The translations under genes were made by a program, and so were the position numbers. The notes beneath the pieces are model-generated. The model worked only from the letters and a program-made list of their open reading frames with translations. It made no database searches and had not been told where the DNA came from. From positions 310,001 through 374,000 of the forward strand of contig JAGFMI010000021.1 in assembly GCA_021030905.1 (NCBI GenBank): a DNA stretch of 64,000 nt, in the 5' to 3' direction. Source of the stretch: Pyrenula massariospora. Its lineage: Eukaryota; Ascomycota; Eurotiomycetes; Pyrenulales; Pyrenulaceae. Below, piece after piece: positions 1 to 10,913 of the stretch (within the stretch, counting starts at the first letter, position 1; every line of letters begins with the position of its first letter).

Positions 1-1950
1 CAAGCGTCTAGCTATCAATGTAGCTTCTCACCGGCTGCAGCGATGCACATGAGCGATTAACAAAGGCCCTCGAGGACGTAACCATACGTCGTCGTGACCG
101 TGCTCTGCGCGGTCTACGGACCATGTGCGCTACTTCTGCGTCAGCCTCCAAACACAAACTAACCTCTCTCAAGTCCCCTACCCTCTCCCACCCTGTCAAT
201 ATCCCATCCCATTTCGTCACTGTCCAGCCTAAACAGGTCCACAGCTCCACACTTTCACCCCTCGGCAGCCCCAGCCTCCACAGCACATCCCCCTCCCATC
301 CCCCATCTGCCGAACCGAACCCTCCAACAAATCCATCCATCACCATCCCCACTTCCCCCTTCTCCATCTGCCTGCCTTTCCCGCCCCGTACCAAAAGGCA
401 ACACATCACTTCACACCCCACGAACAACCCTCCCGTCCCCACTGTCCGAGGCTAGGCGAGGCGTTTCTTATCTCGTCTCCAAGTAGCCCCCACCACCATT
501 ACCACCACTCCTACTATCCGAAGTGTCAACAAAATCCAGCCGCTCTCCGGGCACCTGACATCCCTGTCTTCGTGTAGCAATGCACTTAGCTCCCCGAGGC
601 CCGGATGCACGGGCAGGAGTAGGACGATGAGATGCCGGAAAGCAGAGCGAGGACCAAGGGGTGGATGCGAGAGGTTCGTTTGGCGTGAGATTTGGTGGGA
701 CGAGACGGGGTTTGTACGACACGGCGGATGAATGGAGAGGCGGGATGAACAGCATTCGAACGAGCGAAGAGTGCTGGGGTTTGTATGCGTTCGGGACAAG
801 ATTCTAGAGAGAGGTTGATAATGGGTTTTGAATTTCTTATCTGAGGTTTGCGGGAAGGGGTTGGAGGGCTGTGGGTCAAGTCACGGGAGGGTTGATGGGT
901 GCTTTAAGTAGTAAGACGACATTTTGAGCACTGGGGCGGAGGTTTGGCTGATGATGAGAGCTGACATTAGAGGTGGTGAAGTGGGGGATGAGGATAGGAG
1001 ATCAAGACATAGACTGGGGGAGACAGGTCTGTAGAGTTCTCTTAGATACGCGTGCGTATTGATGCGAAGAACATACAGTAAGGCAGGAGAGTAGACTATT
1101 TGGCTCTATTAGACTTAGAGATGAGTTTAGAACGAAGTGAAGCCGAAATGTCTAGGATGGCAGCATATGGGTGCAGAGCAGATCAAAGTAGTATTCGATG
1201 TGGCATCGCTGCGGAAAAGGTTGATGGCGTGGCTTCCACGGGCAAAGAAGACTGCTTGTAGCGGTTGGTAAGTCTCTAGACTAGGAGATTAGTTTTGGCG
1301 CGGTCACATGGGAATGAAGACGGCTGGAACGCAAGGTACTGGATGGCTTGTGAGGTTCTAGAATACGAAATTCATAGTAGAAGATTGATGAAAGACCTTG
1401 AATTCGATTGTGCGATAGGAAATATACAACGGCTCGAGGGGGAGCGTATTGGAGGAGAAAAAAATTTCGGTAACAATGAAAAACATGGCAGTATAGGGAG
1501 TATAGGAGATAGTTGGTTACTGCGATGCTTTGGGGGGCATAAGAATATGGTGAAGGTAGCAGGGGTAACTCGTAGAAAAGAAGCGAGCCGTCTCAGATCA
1601 ATATTTGACGAGTTGGGACGCTGGCCGGGATCAAGGATTATTGGACTTATTTGACGAGTGTTGCTAGCTTTATTTTAGCCATTTGTCGACCTTCTTTCTA
1701 GAGGCAAATGAATCTCCTCAAGTCCTGACCACATATTGAGGTCAAATGAAGCCACCGATTGCTTCTTAGACCTGGTGCGCGATCCTCTTTACAGCTCCAA
1801 GAGACCATGCTATCCTATTCCAAGCTCTTTAGGTGCCCGCGTATTGAATTCGATGCTGCCATGATGGAATCTCTCAGTTTCAGTCTGAGTACGATCGCAT
1901 GGGATCCTGATCCCGGTCAAGCAGTCTGGGAGAGTTTGAAATGGTAGGCT
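1..1950. other. Gene-free left end with C-rich to G-rich switch
   Basis: I see no supportable gene here. Open frames exist on both strands, but they are low-complexity (Pro/Ser/Thr-rich at 120-450), lack an ATG, or lack any recognisable domain. The notable content is compositional: about 120-450 is strongly C-rich on the + strand and about 590-1060 is G-rich. The rest is unremarkable spacer running up to the 3' end of the MYND gene. Confidence 0.5.
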
Positions 1951-3226
1951 TCAGCATCGTAAATCGTCGATGACCAGATGAGTATCATCGGGAATGCCCA
2001 CAATAAAACGATAGTATGGCATTGCCACATTCTCAGGAGGCTGCTCTCCACGAGCTAGATACTCCGCGATTTCTCTCGGTTGTCCATTCATAGACTCATA
2101 CCTATTTACTGCAGCCTGCAGTGATCGTGAGTTTATGAGTCGAACTCCCTGAAAAGGCTCCTCGTGAACTTCCCAGAATTCTCTGCAAATGCGTTGTAGG
2201 AGGTTAAGCGCCATTCTGGAGAAATTCCGGCAGCAATCTAAATCCGATCCAAAAGGCCGAGCTTTTTTGAATCCGTGGTCCACTGTGAGAGAATGTACAA
2301 AAGTCTTGATGATCTCAGTGCAACGATATGCGTACAGCCGCTGTTGGAACATGGTGAACTCTTCTGAGATTGACGGAGGTCCTGGAGCGACGCTGTCTTT
2401 GCATATCTTGAAATGAGTACCAAGTGCCCGGATTTTGATATCGTGAGAGTCTAAGGTTTTCTCTTGTAAGTATTCGTGCCATGGGAAGGTCGTGCCATTG
2501 AAACCAAATTGTGCGCCGGTGAGGTCGATGGCGTACGGCGAGTTATCTTTTAAAGTGACAACATACACTACATGCCCGGGATTAGAATTGTCCCTTGGGC
2601 CATAGACGTCGACATAAGTAATCTTCAAGTTTTGATTCTTCTGGACCACATCCGCTTCCCGGATAGACTTGGTATGATCTGCGGCTGCAATTAGTCTCGG
2701 ACAAGGCCTGTTCTAAGATCACTTGCAACGTACCTTGAAGCAGAAGCCTCGTCAATTCAGTCATGCAAGCTGCAGCGAAGTCACAGGAACAGTATGCCAG
2801 AACAGCATTCTTGTCTGCGCGGGTAAAGCCCTTCATGGTTGGAAATTGATGGATTGGATTTTGCGGGTCGAATTTGCCCTCAGTCAAGATAAGCTCATTT
2901 CCACGCTTCTCAACCTTTTTGATAGACGAGTCGAAATTGTGTCTTCGGAACACGTAATACGCTTTTTGCAAAAGCTCAGCGCCTCTGAAGAAGCTACGTT
3001 TCGCAATACACCAACACTTCGCCTTGTGGCTCTTCCAATCCGCTTTCTGACAATCCTTAGAGCAATACCAAGTCGTCTCATCGGATCCATCATCAGCGTG
3101 AGCGCCCTTGCATTGTTGGCAGCACAGCCTCGCGTCTTTGCGGCAACTCGCACAGCTATGAATCTCTTGCACGTCGGACTCGGCTGGTTCTCGAGACGTA
3201 TGGTTGACGCTGGGCGGCGTCGCCAT
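1951..3226 (-). CDS. MYND-type zinc finger protein (paralog A)
   Basis: Two exons: 3226-2734 and 2678-1951 (406 aa) with a 55-nt intron (GTACGT donor). A CAG 6 nt upstream gives an alternative acceptor (exon from 2684, 408 aa) in the same phase. I prefer 2678 because it aligns without a gap to the same junction in the second MYND gene at 45676-46995. Residues about 24-71 hold the MYND finger: CASC, CCQQC, WYCSKDC and a final HKAKC, all ligands visible. The rest is a family-specific region with no named domain that I recognise, ending in VIDDLRC. MYND fingers bind proline-rich partners in known proteins; the partner here is unknown. Start ATG sits in CGAATGGCGA context; no upstream in-frame ATG was chosen. 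High confidence in gene and finger, lower for the exact acceptor. Confidence 0.9.
2679..2733 (-). other. Intron of MYND paralog A with tandem acceptors
   Basis: The intron begins GTACGTTG at 2733. Two AG acceptors lie 6 nt apart, TTGCAG ending at 2685 and CCGCAG ending at 2679, so both keep the frame and differ by two residues (Ala-Ala). Phase 1, the same phase and protein position as the intron in the second MYND gene. Confidence 0.75.
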
Positions 3227-3686
3227 TCCTTGAGGGTTTAGTCAGTGACAGTTTGGTGACAGCGACGACTGTGACGATGGCTCACTACTGCCGTGATCAG
3301 GAGGGATGATCAGGATGAAGGGATCGGATAAGAGAGAGGCTGGTTGTGCGAAGGGAAAGGTTGAGATAGTTGGCTTGGAGGGTGAGAAATGTTGATATTG
3401 AATGGATGGGTAGGTAAATGAGGTCTGCAGGCAGCAGCGGCAATGACATGGTTCACCGAGTAACATCAAAATAAACAACAATGAAGTGAAGGTGAAGTGA
3501 GAATTTATGTTATTAGGTGATATCTCTGCCGTCGACAATAAAAGAGAAAAGCACAATTACCAGGCCTGGTAGTTCCGTGTTTATGCCCTCGTAACTCATT
3601 GATAGCCTCCGATTGCGCTGGCCGTAGCTGCAGAAACTCACTCTCGCTCAAGCGTGCCCTGTATGTTCACAAATGACCTTGGCCTT
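3227..3686. other. Spacer between MYND gene and GSGS-domain membrane protein
   Basis: About 460 bases: the upstream region of the MYND gene followed by the 3' region of the next minus-strand gene. Minus-strand open frames here are short and featureless. I see no RNA gene or repeat. Confidence 0.5.
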
Positions 3687-5552
3687 TCATCGTAGAATAA
3701 AGGCGCTGCTGCCGCTCTGCTTCGACAGCAACTTTACCTGACTCCCCTTCTCCGCTATGCCCTTCTCCCCTGAAACATGCCGGCTGCCATACCGGATAAT
3801 CTTCAAGCCATCTCCATAAGCCGTAATTGATCCACTGCCATAGTTTTGGATGTCGACCTCTCCTTCCCACACACGTGGATACACAATATTTAGACTTCCA
3901 CTCCCCTTACTCTCATGCGTCGCTGTTAGATTGCGCAGCGTTGCGGTGTTTAGAGGCGGCTTCATCATGATGTTTGTACTTCCGCTCGTCGTGCTTGTCG
4001 ACAAAATTGAAGGCGTTTCCATGACCGAGTCTTCGTCATCGCAATCGCAGGATCCAGGGAACGAATACGGCCACAGTCCAAAGCTGATGCTTCCACTTCC
4101 AGTATGAATTTGGGTGTCAGCGCCGAGAAGAAAGCTACCGCTGACAGATCCGCTGTGAGTATTGATGTGAGTTTCAATAATGCGAGGTGGGAAGGAGACA
4201 TCGCGGGACGAGTAGGAGTAAGAATGCGAGTGAAGGCCGGCGACACCCAATATATTGACACTGCCGCTGGTGGTGCGGAGACGGATGGTTGCTGTTCGAT
4301 TAGGAACATTTGAAGGAGCCGCTTGAGGGTCGATATAGATTGATATGCTACGTGCGTGAAAAGTTAGTAGGCTCCGGTAAAGGAGGATTGGGAGGAAAAC
4401 TGAAGTCGGGTGACAAACCTTCCGCTGGTAGTTGAGATATCGAGCAGATCAAACAGAGGATATGTTCCGGACACAGCGTTCGATGTCTCGGTGATAACAA
4501 TGCGCCGCCGTTTGTCCAAGTCAGGCACAGACTCGCTTGGGGGATCGACATATGGATTTTTGGGAGGCGGCGCTGTGACTGGAGGTTTTGATGGGAAGGC
4601 TGGTAGGGTTGGAGCTATCTTAGGAGGAGAGGGTTTCTCTGGTTTCAGAGGCTCCTGGGGAGAGGTTGGGTCTGTGTAAGATGGCGGTTCTGGCTCGTGG
4701 ACGTGACCCCCGCCACCACCGATATTCTGTCCTGCGTCCTGTGCGACGACTTTGATTAGCTCGAATAATCGAAGTGAAGACGAGATTTCTCTCAAAGTGG
4801 AAGGGAAACAGATAGCCCAGGCATACATTATGCGTCTTGTGAATGAAGAGTCCCAGAAACCAAGCAAAGCATCCCAAGCCAACTACAAACAGCAAGGTTT
4901 TCCTAAAGAGGTTTTCTTTCTCTTTACGTTGCCGGTTATGACTTTGTCCGCGTCTCCTCCTACCAAAACAACCTCTCTTTTTCGGCCGCAGAGCTTCTAT
5001 CCGACCACCAGATTCTTCATCGTACATGTCAGAGCTGTCAGGGTTGGATGGCCGATCGGCCATGCTCTGCAGTTCCCTCCCTTCGCTTAAGTCACCAGGT
5101 ATGAAAGACGAGCGACCCACATTTTGATTCGTGCCGTTTGTCCCATATGCGTTCATTGGTGAGCTGGGCACTTCTGGGCGGGGTCGGCCCGCCATGGCGT
5201 CCTCATACAGAGGAGGTGGCTCTGGAAGCAGGGGAGAGGATTCTGTGTACTCATCTTCAGAGGCTCGTGAGGTGGCTGGTGTGTAGATTGTCTGGGAATT
5301 GCGAAATGGTTGTTGGTGGGATGGTTCGGAGTGTCTGTAGGTAGTGGGAGACTGTGATTCTGAAGAGGCTTCACGAGCTTTGTCTGAGGAGGACGAAATT
5401 ATCTGGTCGTCATCGGGAATGAGGAGGTTAGACGGGACATGGCTTCCATGGGAGAAGTAACCGTCGGAAGGGCTATTAACGTCCTCATCGTCGGCTTCTT
5501 CGGAGGGATGAGGGGAAAAGGATCTTGTTGGATATTGTGTCTGCCTGACCAT
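3687..5552 (-). CDS. Single-pass membrane protein with GSGS-rich beta-helix-like outer domain
   Basis: Three exons: 5552-4827, 4738-4419 and 4347-3687 (568 aa). Introns are 88 nt (4739-4826, GTATGC..CACAG) and 71 nt (4348-4418, GTTTGT, branch CTAAC, GCACGTAG); phases 0 and 2 close correctly. Residues 1-190 are acidic, Ser/Pro-rich and disordered, with a PPLY motif (PPxY, the type bound by WW domains of Rsp5/Nedd4 ligases). A basic stop-transfer-like stretch (about 190-212) precedes one TM helix at about 218-238. After a Pro-rich stalk, the C-terminal half has repeated short strands ending in SGSVSGS, GSGSISF, SGSTNI, GSGSLNI and GSGSITA. This resembles the repeat rhythm of bacterial DUF4097/DUF2807 beta-helix domains. 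Inference: tail inside, GSGS domain outside or luminal. The family name is tentative; the gene structure is firm. Confidence 0.8.
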
Positions 5553-6627
5553 GATGCAAGAGGTAGCCTGAAGCTATTCGAGAAATGTGCGGTAGGTTGT
5601 GATGTATTTCAGCAGTCAATGGTACCAGCTGGGGAGGCACAAATCGAAACTCGGCTGCCTGAGGACCGCTGATACTTTATCACTCACCTCCGACTCGCCA
5701 GACCCTTCTTTCATCATTGCGCGGCCTCTCACAGAGAGTCGTAGGCCACGCTGCAGGTCTGAGTGGGCAAAGGTCGTATTCCGCGTATAACCCCCGCGGT
5801 CGGGCAACGTCGCCTGCGGGGTTGATTGGGTCTTGCTTCTTCGAGGGCGACTTCTGCCGCTCCGCCTAAGCTCGAAGAGAGAAGGTCGTAGAGGAAGCGG
5901 GAAACGTCATTGCGGCGGTAGGATCGATAACGAGCGGAATGCGGTTGGTCTAAGGGCGATCATGGTCTCTGAGTACCTTTGTCGCGGGAACCCGTTCGCT
6001 CAGCTTACGACGATCGCTCGCAGCCAATGTCTCTTTCCGACTTTTATGATCGAGCGAGTGCGTAATCAAACGTTTGGTTACATGGTGCTCAGAGAGGTCT
6101 CGACCGATTGTACAGTGCCAACATGGCCATGTAGTGCTTTCAAATTTTCTGCCAATTCGTCCAATACATTACCGCGTGGTTGGTGACATTGTTCCAGATT
6201 AGGTAAACACACGTTTCATATTTCTATGTGCAATAGATCTACGCGACGCTCGATGTCAGGAATCGTATCTCAGTGCATCCAATTGCTAGTTAGCAGGCAC
6301 CAATGCAAATACTCAGACGCGCTACAGCTTCTAATGTCCAGACGCAATTTCTTTGCAACCTTTACGGGCAATATGCAATATTGATATAGAAGGAAATCAA
6401 CACCAAAATACATCGGCCCCGAATGTGACACCGAAATGCGATCTGGCCCAAGAGTTCAACCATTCCCCTAATAATTTCCTTCGTTCCGAGTGTTGAGCTC
6501 CTGACCAAACGCTGTGCTCATCTATCTGAAATCAAGGTGCACCCACTCACTAGCGGAGCGGTCGCCAGTGCTGACAATCAGATATACCTCGACTTCTGAT
6601 ATCTAGCCTCGATCGCAATGAGATCAA
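5553..6627. other. Spacer upstream of the GSGS-domain gene
   Basis: About 1.1 kb with no convincing gene on either strand. It contains the promoter side of the minus-strand gene ending at 3687 and the 3' side of the HET gene. Plus-strand frames at 5600-6190 are short and lack recognisable domains. Confidence 0.5.
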
Positions 6628-8565
6628 TTAATCTACCACGACCGGCTCGAACTTCAGATTCTCGTCCTTCTCCATCATTTCGAAGATCTCTCCATTCATC
6701 AGCCCGTCAAGATACGCTGGTTCGATCAACTCATAGGATTGACTGTTCGGTCTGGGACGAAGAATGAATGGCGTGTCTCCTTGGTAGAGAATACACACCT
6801 TGTCGCCTTTGCGTATCAAGTCCGACGAGAATCCAGGGGTCCCGTCTGCAGTCATGAAAAAGGCTCGATTTCTCCAGATTCTGTCAATTCGTATCTTCAG
6901 CCAGCCCAGGTTCCCGAACATTTCATCTGTGCTATTAGGGCCAAGTCGATCTTTGCACAAGATAGCCCTCTCAAACATTTCGATGACTTCGGGGTTGTGC
7001 CATGATTCTCCTCCATCAATATTGGTAGGATGACCAACTAATGTAGCCCAGCACGGTGCCGTGATCTTTAGTGGTGCTATTCCGTGAAAGCGATTATAGA
7101 CGTCCAAGATCTTTGTCACGAATCGAAGCACTGCATTCAACCTTCGCGCGGTCTTGTCACCGTCTGGCGGGTCTGAAGCACTCTGGGTTTGTAGATCATC
7201 TTTGTAATGAACCTGTAATATCTCTCCTACAAAACAGCCCTGAAATGTTGCCTCGACGGGCGTTATGAAAGAGACTTTCTCGAGATGAGATAATCGCCGA
7301 CACACATTAGCAGGCGACTTTTGAGATGCGTAACCTGCCGAAAATAATACTACTTTCTTTCTTCCAGAGTCAAAAGCAAAGATGTCTCCAGTTCGCGTGG
7401 GAGACGCAAAGTTAGGACACCAAGAAGGTAGGCCAGCAGGTCGGCAAGTAGATGAAACATTACCCAACAGCCACAAGTCCTTCGCTTGCGTCAAAATCTC
7501 CCTGCTGACGTCTGAAAATGTTGTCCAGTACTGACGTACCGTCGATGGCGAATAGTCAACCGTGATACGTCTTTTTACACTTTCCGGAAAGAGACTAAGA
7601 ACTGCAAAGACGTGATCGATGGGATATTTCGCGTTAAAAATCCTACTGCGGAAAAGAATGTCACTGGCGGAATCGTCGTATGTTCCATTTTTGAGATTAG
7701 AGATCGTCAAAAGGAAATCAAACGGATTTAAATATTCGGAATCGTCCTCTGGAACTAACTTGGCTGAGATACAAAGGACGGTAAAAGCCGCGAATGTTCT
7801 CCAAGTCATACAATCGGGGCCGCAATGGATCACAATCGTTTTGGCCTTACGAATTTCTTGAAGGACCCACAACCTGGTGAAATAAGATCTCCTGAGGAGT
7901 TGGCCTACCCCATGAGGTAACATGAGACGGGTTGGATTATTGAACGTTTTATATTCTCTAAGTGCTCTTATCCCGGTGTTCACGTCTGTCACTCTCTCGC
8001 CAACTGTATTCGAAAGGGCCGCCCAACGTTTGCGCGGACGGTTTCCGAGATCATTGAAATCTGTTTCGTCACTAACTTCATTACCAATGTAGTCGATATA
8101 TGACATTGCCACGTCACTGTGATCCTTTGATCTCCCCAGCCAGATGCGCACGCAGCTAGCAGTAGAGAAGACATCCTCCATCATGGCAACCTGATGGCTC
8201 TTTTCTTGGTCGTCATTCTGGTTGATACAAACCGCATCGACCCATAGATGCTGCAACGGCGGCTTAAGTATGGTTTGTATCCCTTCCAGTAGATGCGCTG
8301 TCACAGGCAACGAGCGGCCGTCGATGACCAGGGATTCGCACGCCGGATCAGTGCCCCAGGAATAAGACACAGCGTCGAATTCAGCTTCAGCTAAAGGGCT
8401 GATGCTGAGAACATATTCTCCCGGGGTTGTTGGAGATAGTGCTAGGAGACGAATAGAGCCTCGTTCCAAGAAAGAGTATTCATATGCTGGCCTTGTGCTA
8501 TCGGTGACCGGAGACTCGGGTCCCGATGCCGGCAGCACATTAACGGATACAACATCATCACTCAT
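6628..8565 (-). CDS. HET-domain (heterokaryon incompatibility) protein
   Basis: One uninterrupted frame of 645 aa from an ATG at 8565. The HET domain occupies roughly residues 60-215. Diagnostic blocks are visible: FDAVSYSWG near its start, LWVDAVCINQND, a METMEDVF-like 'AMMEDVF', and VRIWLGRS, followed further on by LWVLQEI and IVIHCG. HET domains are TIR-related and in known cases trigger cell death after fusion of genetically unlike hyphae; many copies have no assigned role. The C-terminal ~400 residues carry no partner domain (no NACHT, WD or ankyrin) that I can see, so this is the common stand-alone HET type. No truncation or frame break; the conserved Glu-rich loop is intact. Whether it is an allorecognition gene cannot be told from sequence. 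Confidence 0.95.
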   Translation of the reverse strand: MSDDVVSVNVLPASGPESPVTDSTRPAYEYSFLERGSIRLLALSPTTPGEYVLSISPLAEAEFDAVSYSWGTDPACESLVIDGRSLPVTAHLLEGIQTILKPPLQHLWVDAVCINQNDDQEKSHQVAMMEDVFSTASCVRIWLGRSKDHSDVAMSYIDYIGNEVSDETDFNDLGNRPRKRWAALSNTVGERVTDVNTGIRALREYKTFNNPTRLMLPHGVGQLLRRSYFTRLWVLQEIRKAKTIVIHCGPDCMTWRTFAAFTVLCISAKLVPEDDSEYLNPFDFLLTISNLKNGTYDDSASDILFRSRIFNAKYPIDHVFAVLSLFPESVKRRITVDYSPSTVRQYWTTFSDVSREILTQAKDLWLLGNVSSTCRPAGLPSWCPNFASPTRTGDIFAFDSGRKKVVLFSAGYASQKSPANVCRRLSHLEKVSFITPVEATFQGCFVGEILQVHYKDDLQTQSASDPPDGDKTARRLNAVLRFVTKILDVYNRFHGIAPLKITAPCWATLVGHPTNIDGGESWHNPEVIEMFERAILCKDRLGPNSTDEMFGNLGWLKIRIDRIWRNRAFFMTADGTPGFSSDLIRKGDKVCILYQGDTPFILRPRPNSQSYELIEPAYLDGLMNGEIFEMMEKDENLKFEPVVVD

Positions 8566-9738
8566 AGTGTGGTGTTAGTTCAAATCGGCATAGGTAGGTT
8601 CAGTGGCTTCAGGTATTTTCGTGCGCCACAAATCATCCAAGGGAAGTCGTCGCAAACTTAAGAGACGTGAGGGGAGCGTATGCATTCCGACCTCGGGCCA
8701 CCTAGAAAAAGCAAGTGTCGTGGAAAGTCAGAGACTGACGGGTGTTTGTGGCAACAAGGGACGGAATTCTGCCTTCAATTCCCGGAGACGTCTAGCTACA
8801 AGTGCGGCCTCGTTGGTTTTGATAGGCCCAGTGATCGACAAAGGTCGCGACCAGCCGAGATTTAACCGGCACAAGAACCAGTATCATCGGCCTCTCTTGA
8901 GTGGCCACGGGGGAGGAGAGGGAGGGTTGGCCTGACAAATTGTCGAGGACATGGATCTATCTCTATTTTACCAGAAAACCTTTGAATACACTAAGAACAC
9001 GATGAAAAAGCCCCAAAGTCGTCGCCTTTACCGTCCTTGCTATTAGACCGGCTGTGCTAAAAGTTCCTAGAGCGTAGAGTGCCTCCGGACCGCTACAGCG
9101 AGAACTATCAGATAGGGCGTTGAGGCAACAAGGAAAGACTTCATCATCAGTAAGCGAGTGGCACATGGAATGGAATTGAAGTGAAGCAATGAAGAGCTTC
9201 TTCGATGGACAACACGAGATTGAGAGAGAAGGATGTTTTAGTTTAAAAGTGCACCGCTTGTTACTGGCTGTCTATGTGGTGGCTTGTAAACGGCATTTGG
9301 GAGAGCGTGCCTGATGGGCGGGGTTCTTGGGGGAGTTACTAGTGTTGTGGATTTAAGCTGTGATAGTGGAGGTTGCAAGTGGCATTGGGAAGGGAACAAG
9401 AATATCGATTCAAAGGTGATACTGGGTAGATGAAGCCGTGCTAGAAGCGGTATCCTGATAAGTTACATATCTAGATAGGTTTCGGTTGAGTGAAGACATT
9501 GTACTAGGGATTGGGTCTGCCGGTGGAGGAACGCGCCGCCAGCTGGTCTTGGCAACTTCAATGATCAACTTAATTACGACACTGTATTCAGGTCGCGCGC
9601 AGTATTGTGTTTCAAAAGTGAAAACAACGAGCTATCCCACCCAAGTGGAAATCTTGATCAAGCATTGGATTGGTCTGCGATCCAATGTCGTGCATCTGCC
9701 TGTGGCCACACTCTTGACAGCGCCCGGCCGGGGGAATT
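8566..9738. other. Spacer between HET gene and glycosidase-like gene
   Basis: About 1.2 kb without a supportable gene. It covers the upstream region of the HET gene and the 3' flank of the next minus-strand gene. Small frames at 8603-8935 and 8963-9166 have no recognisable domain and no splice partners. Confidence 0.5.
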
Positions 9739-10913
9739 CTATAGATAGCCTGCACGAAAGGCTGTAAAAAGCAGGTTAGTCCCCCATGAGATAGACATTT
9801 GTACATTTGTTTGTTCAGAACAACCAAGCCAGACTTACCACCAGGTATCAGGGCACTAGCATACATAACCCAAGTGATAGCTTTCAGATCCTTAGGGGTG
9901 TTTGCCATATGGCCTTCCCACTGCGACAAGACAAACTCAGCTTGCTCGGCACATTCGGTCAAATCGGGATGGCAGCCAACACCAAGGCAAGTACCGAACT
10001 CTCGGAATGCTAAGCGTTCTTCCAGATCCTGCTCGAAACAGTTGTCTTCTTCAAACAAAGTCCCTGGTTTTGCGCATTAGTCTGCAAGACCTGCGGCATA
10101 TCTTTCAAAGTACGTACGTAGCATGATCGTGCAGTCGCGTTTCAGGTCTACAGCCCACTTGTCCTCTGGAACCCATTGCACAATAAAGAGTGACATGCCT
10201 AGGTCAAGAGCATCTCCCGACACATGATGTCTGCCTTTGCGCTCCATCATGCGCTCGTATTCGTTGATTTCTTCTTCCAGTGCGGCATTTTCGCTGGTCT
10301 TGGCCTCGGCGGTAGCTTGCAAAAGTCGGAACACAACATGACCGTTTATCGGATCTAGATTTCCTTCACTTTTGACAAGTGGATGATCGAGATCAACGCA
10401 CATTTTCCAGACCATGTGTGACTGAGGAGAGCCTCGGTCGACGAGGAAGCGTGGATGTATTGCTCGGGCCAAGTCAATGGCTTGATTGTTGTAGGTCTGG
10501 TCGCCAGTGGCTTTAGACATGCGGTTCAGCGCGAACATCCACATCGTCAGGTAATGATGATATTGGCCATCGCTGTCAGGTCCCTTTTCCTCCTCTTTGC
10601 CTATCCGCAGTCCACCTCCCAACGGGTTCTCATCGGTAGCTCTCGGTAGTCGAGCGGTGCCACCTCGCGTTCGGCCTAGAACATCGTGAATGGATTTGAT
10701 GAGAGACTTTGCGTAGAGGAGATAAATTGTGTCTTTCTTTTCGCGGTAGAGGGTGAGGAAATTGACGACACCGAATGCATCGGTCCAGAGGTAGCGTCCC
10801 TTGTGGCCGCCGGAGTTAGGGGGAGGAACCCACTTTGCGGGGTCTTGGCCTACGTAGGAGTAAACGCGTTGTAACGCGTCTACAAACTTCTGCAGCTTCT
10901 CAGGGGGAGCCAT
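9739..10913 (-). CDS. Six-hairpin glycosidase-like protein
   Basis: Three exons: 10913-10118, 10063-9839 and 9761-9739 (347 aa). Intron 1 is 54 nt (GTACGT, branch CTAAT, AACCAG) and removes an in-frame TAA. Intron 2 is 77 nt (GTAAGT, branch CTAAC, TTTACAG); the last exon codes only about 7 residues. Start is the ATG of MAPPEKLQ; an upstream frame extension begins with GTG directly after a stop. The protein is helical with GRYLWTDAFGVVNFL and DGQYHHYLTMWMFALNRM blocks, typical of fungal proteins classed in the six-hairpin glycosidase superfamily (alpha/alpha toroid). No signal peptide, so probably intracellular; catalytic residues and substrate cannot be named. Family assignment moderate, exon structure good. 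Confidence 0.8.

Noticed and set aside
123-455. Open frame rich in Pro/Ser/Thr on the + strand
   Set aside because: Low-complexity translation of a C-rich tract, overlapped by an equally long frame on the other strand; no domain and no splice partners.
10077-10079. In-frame TAA in the glycosidase-like gene, first read as a premature stop
   Set aside because: It lies inside a 54-nt intron with GTACGT donor, CTAAT branch point and CCAG acceptor that keeps the frame.
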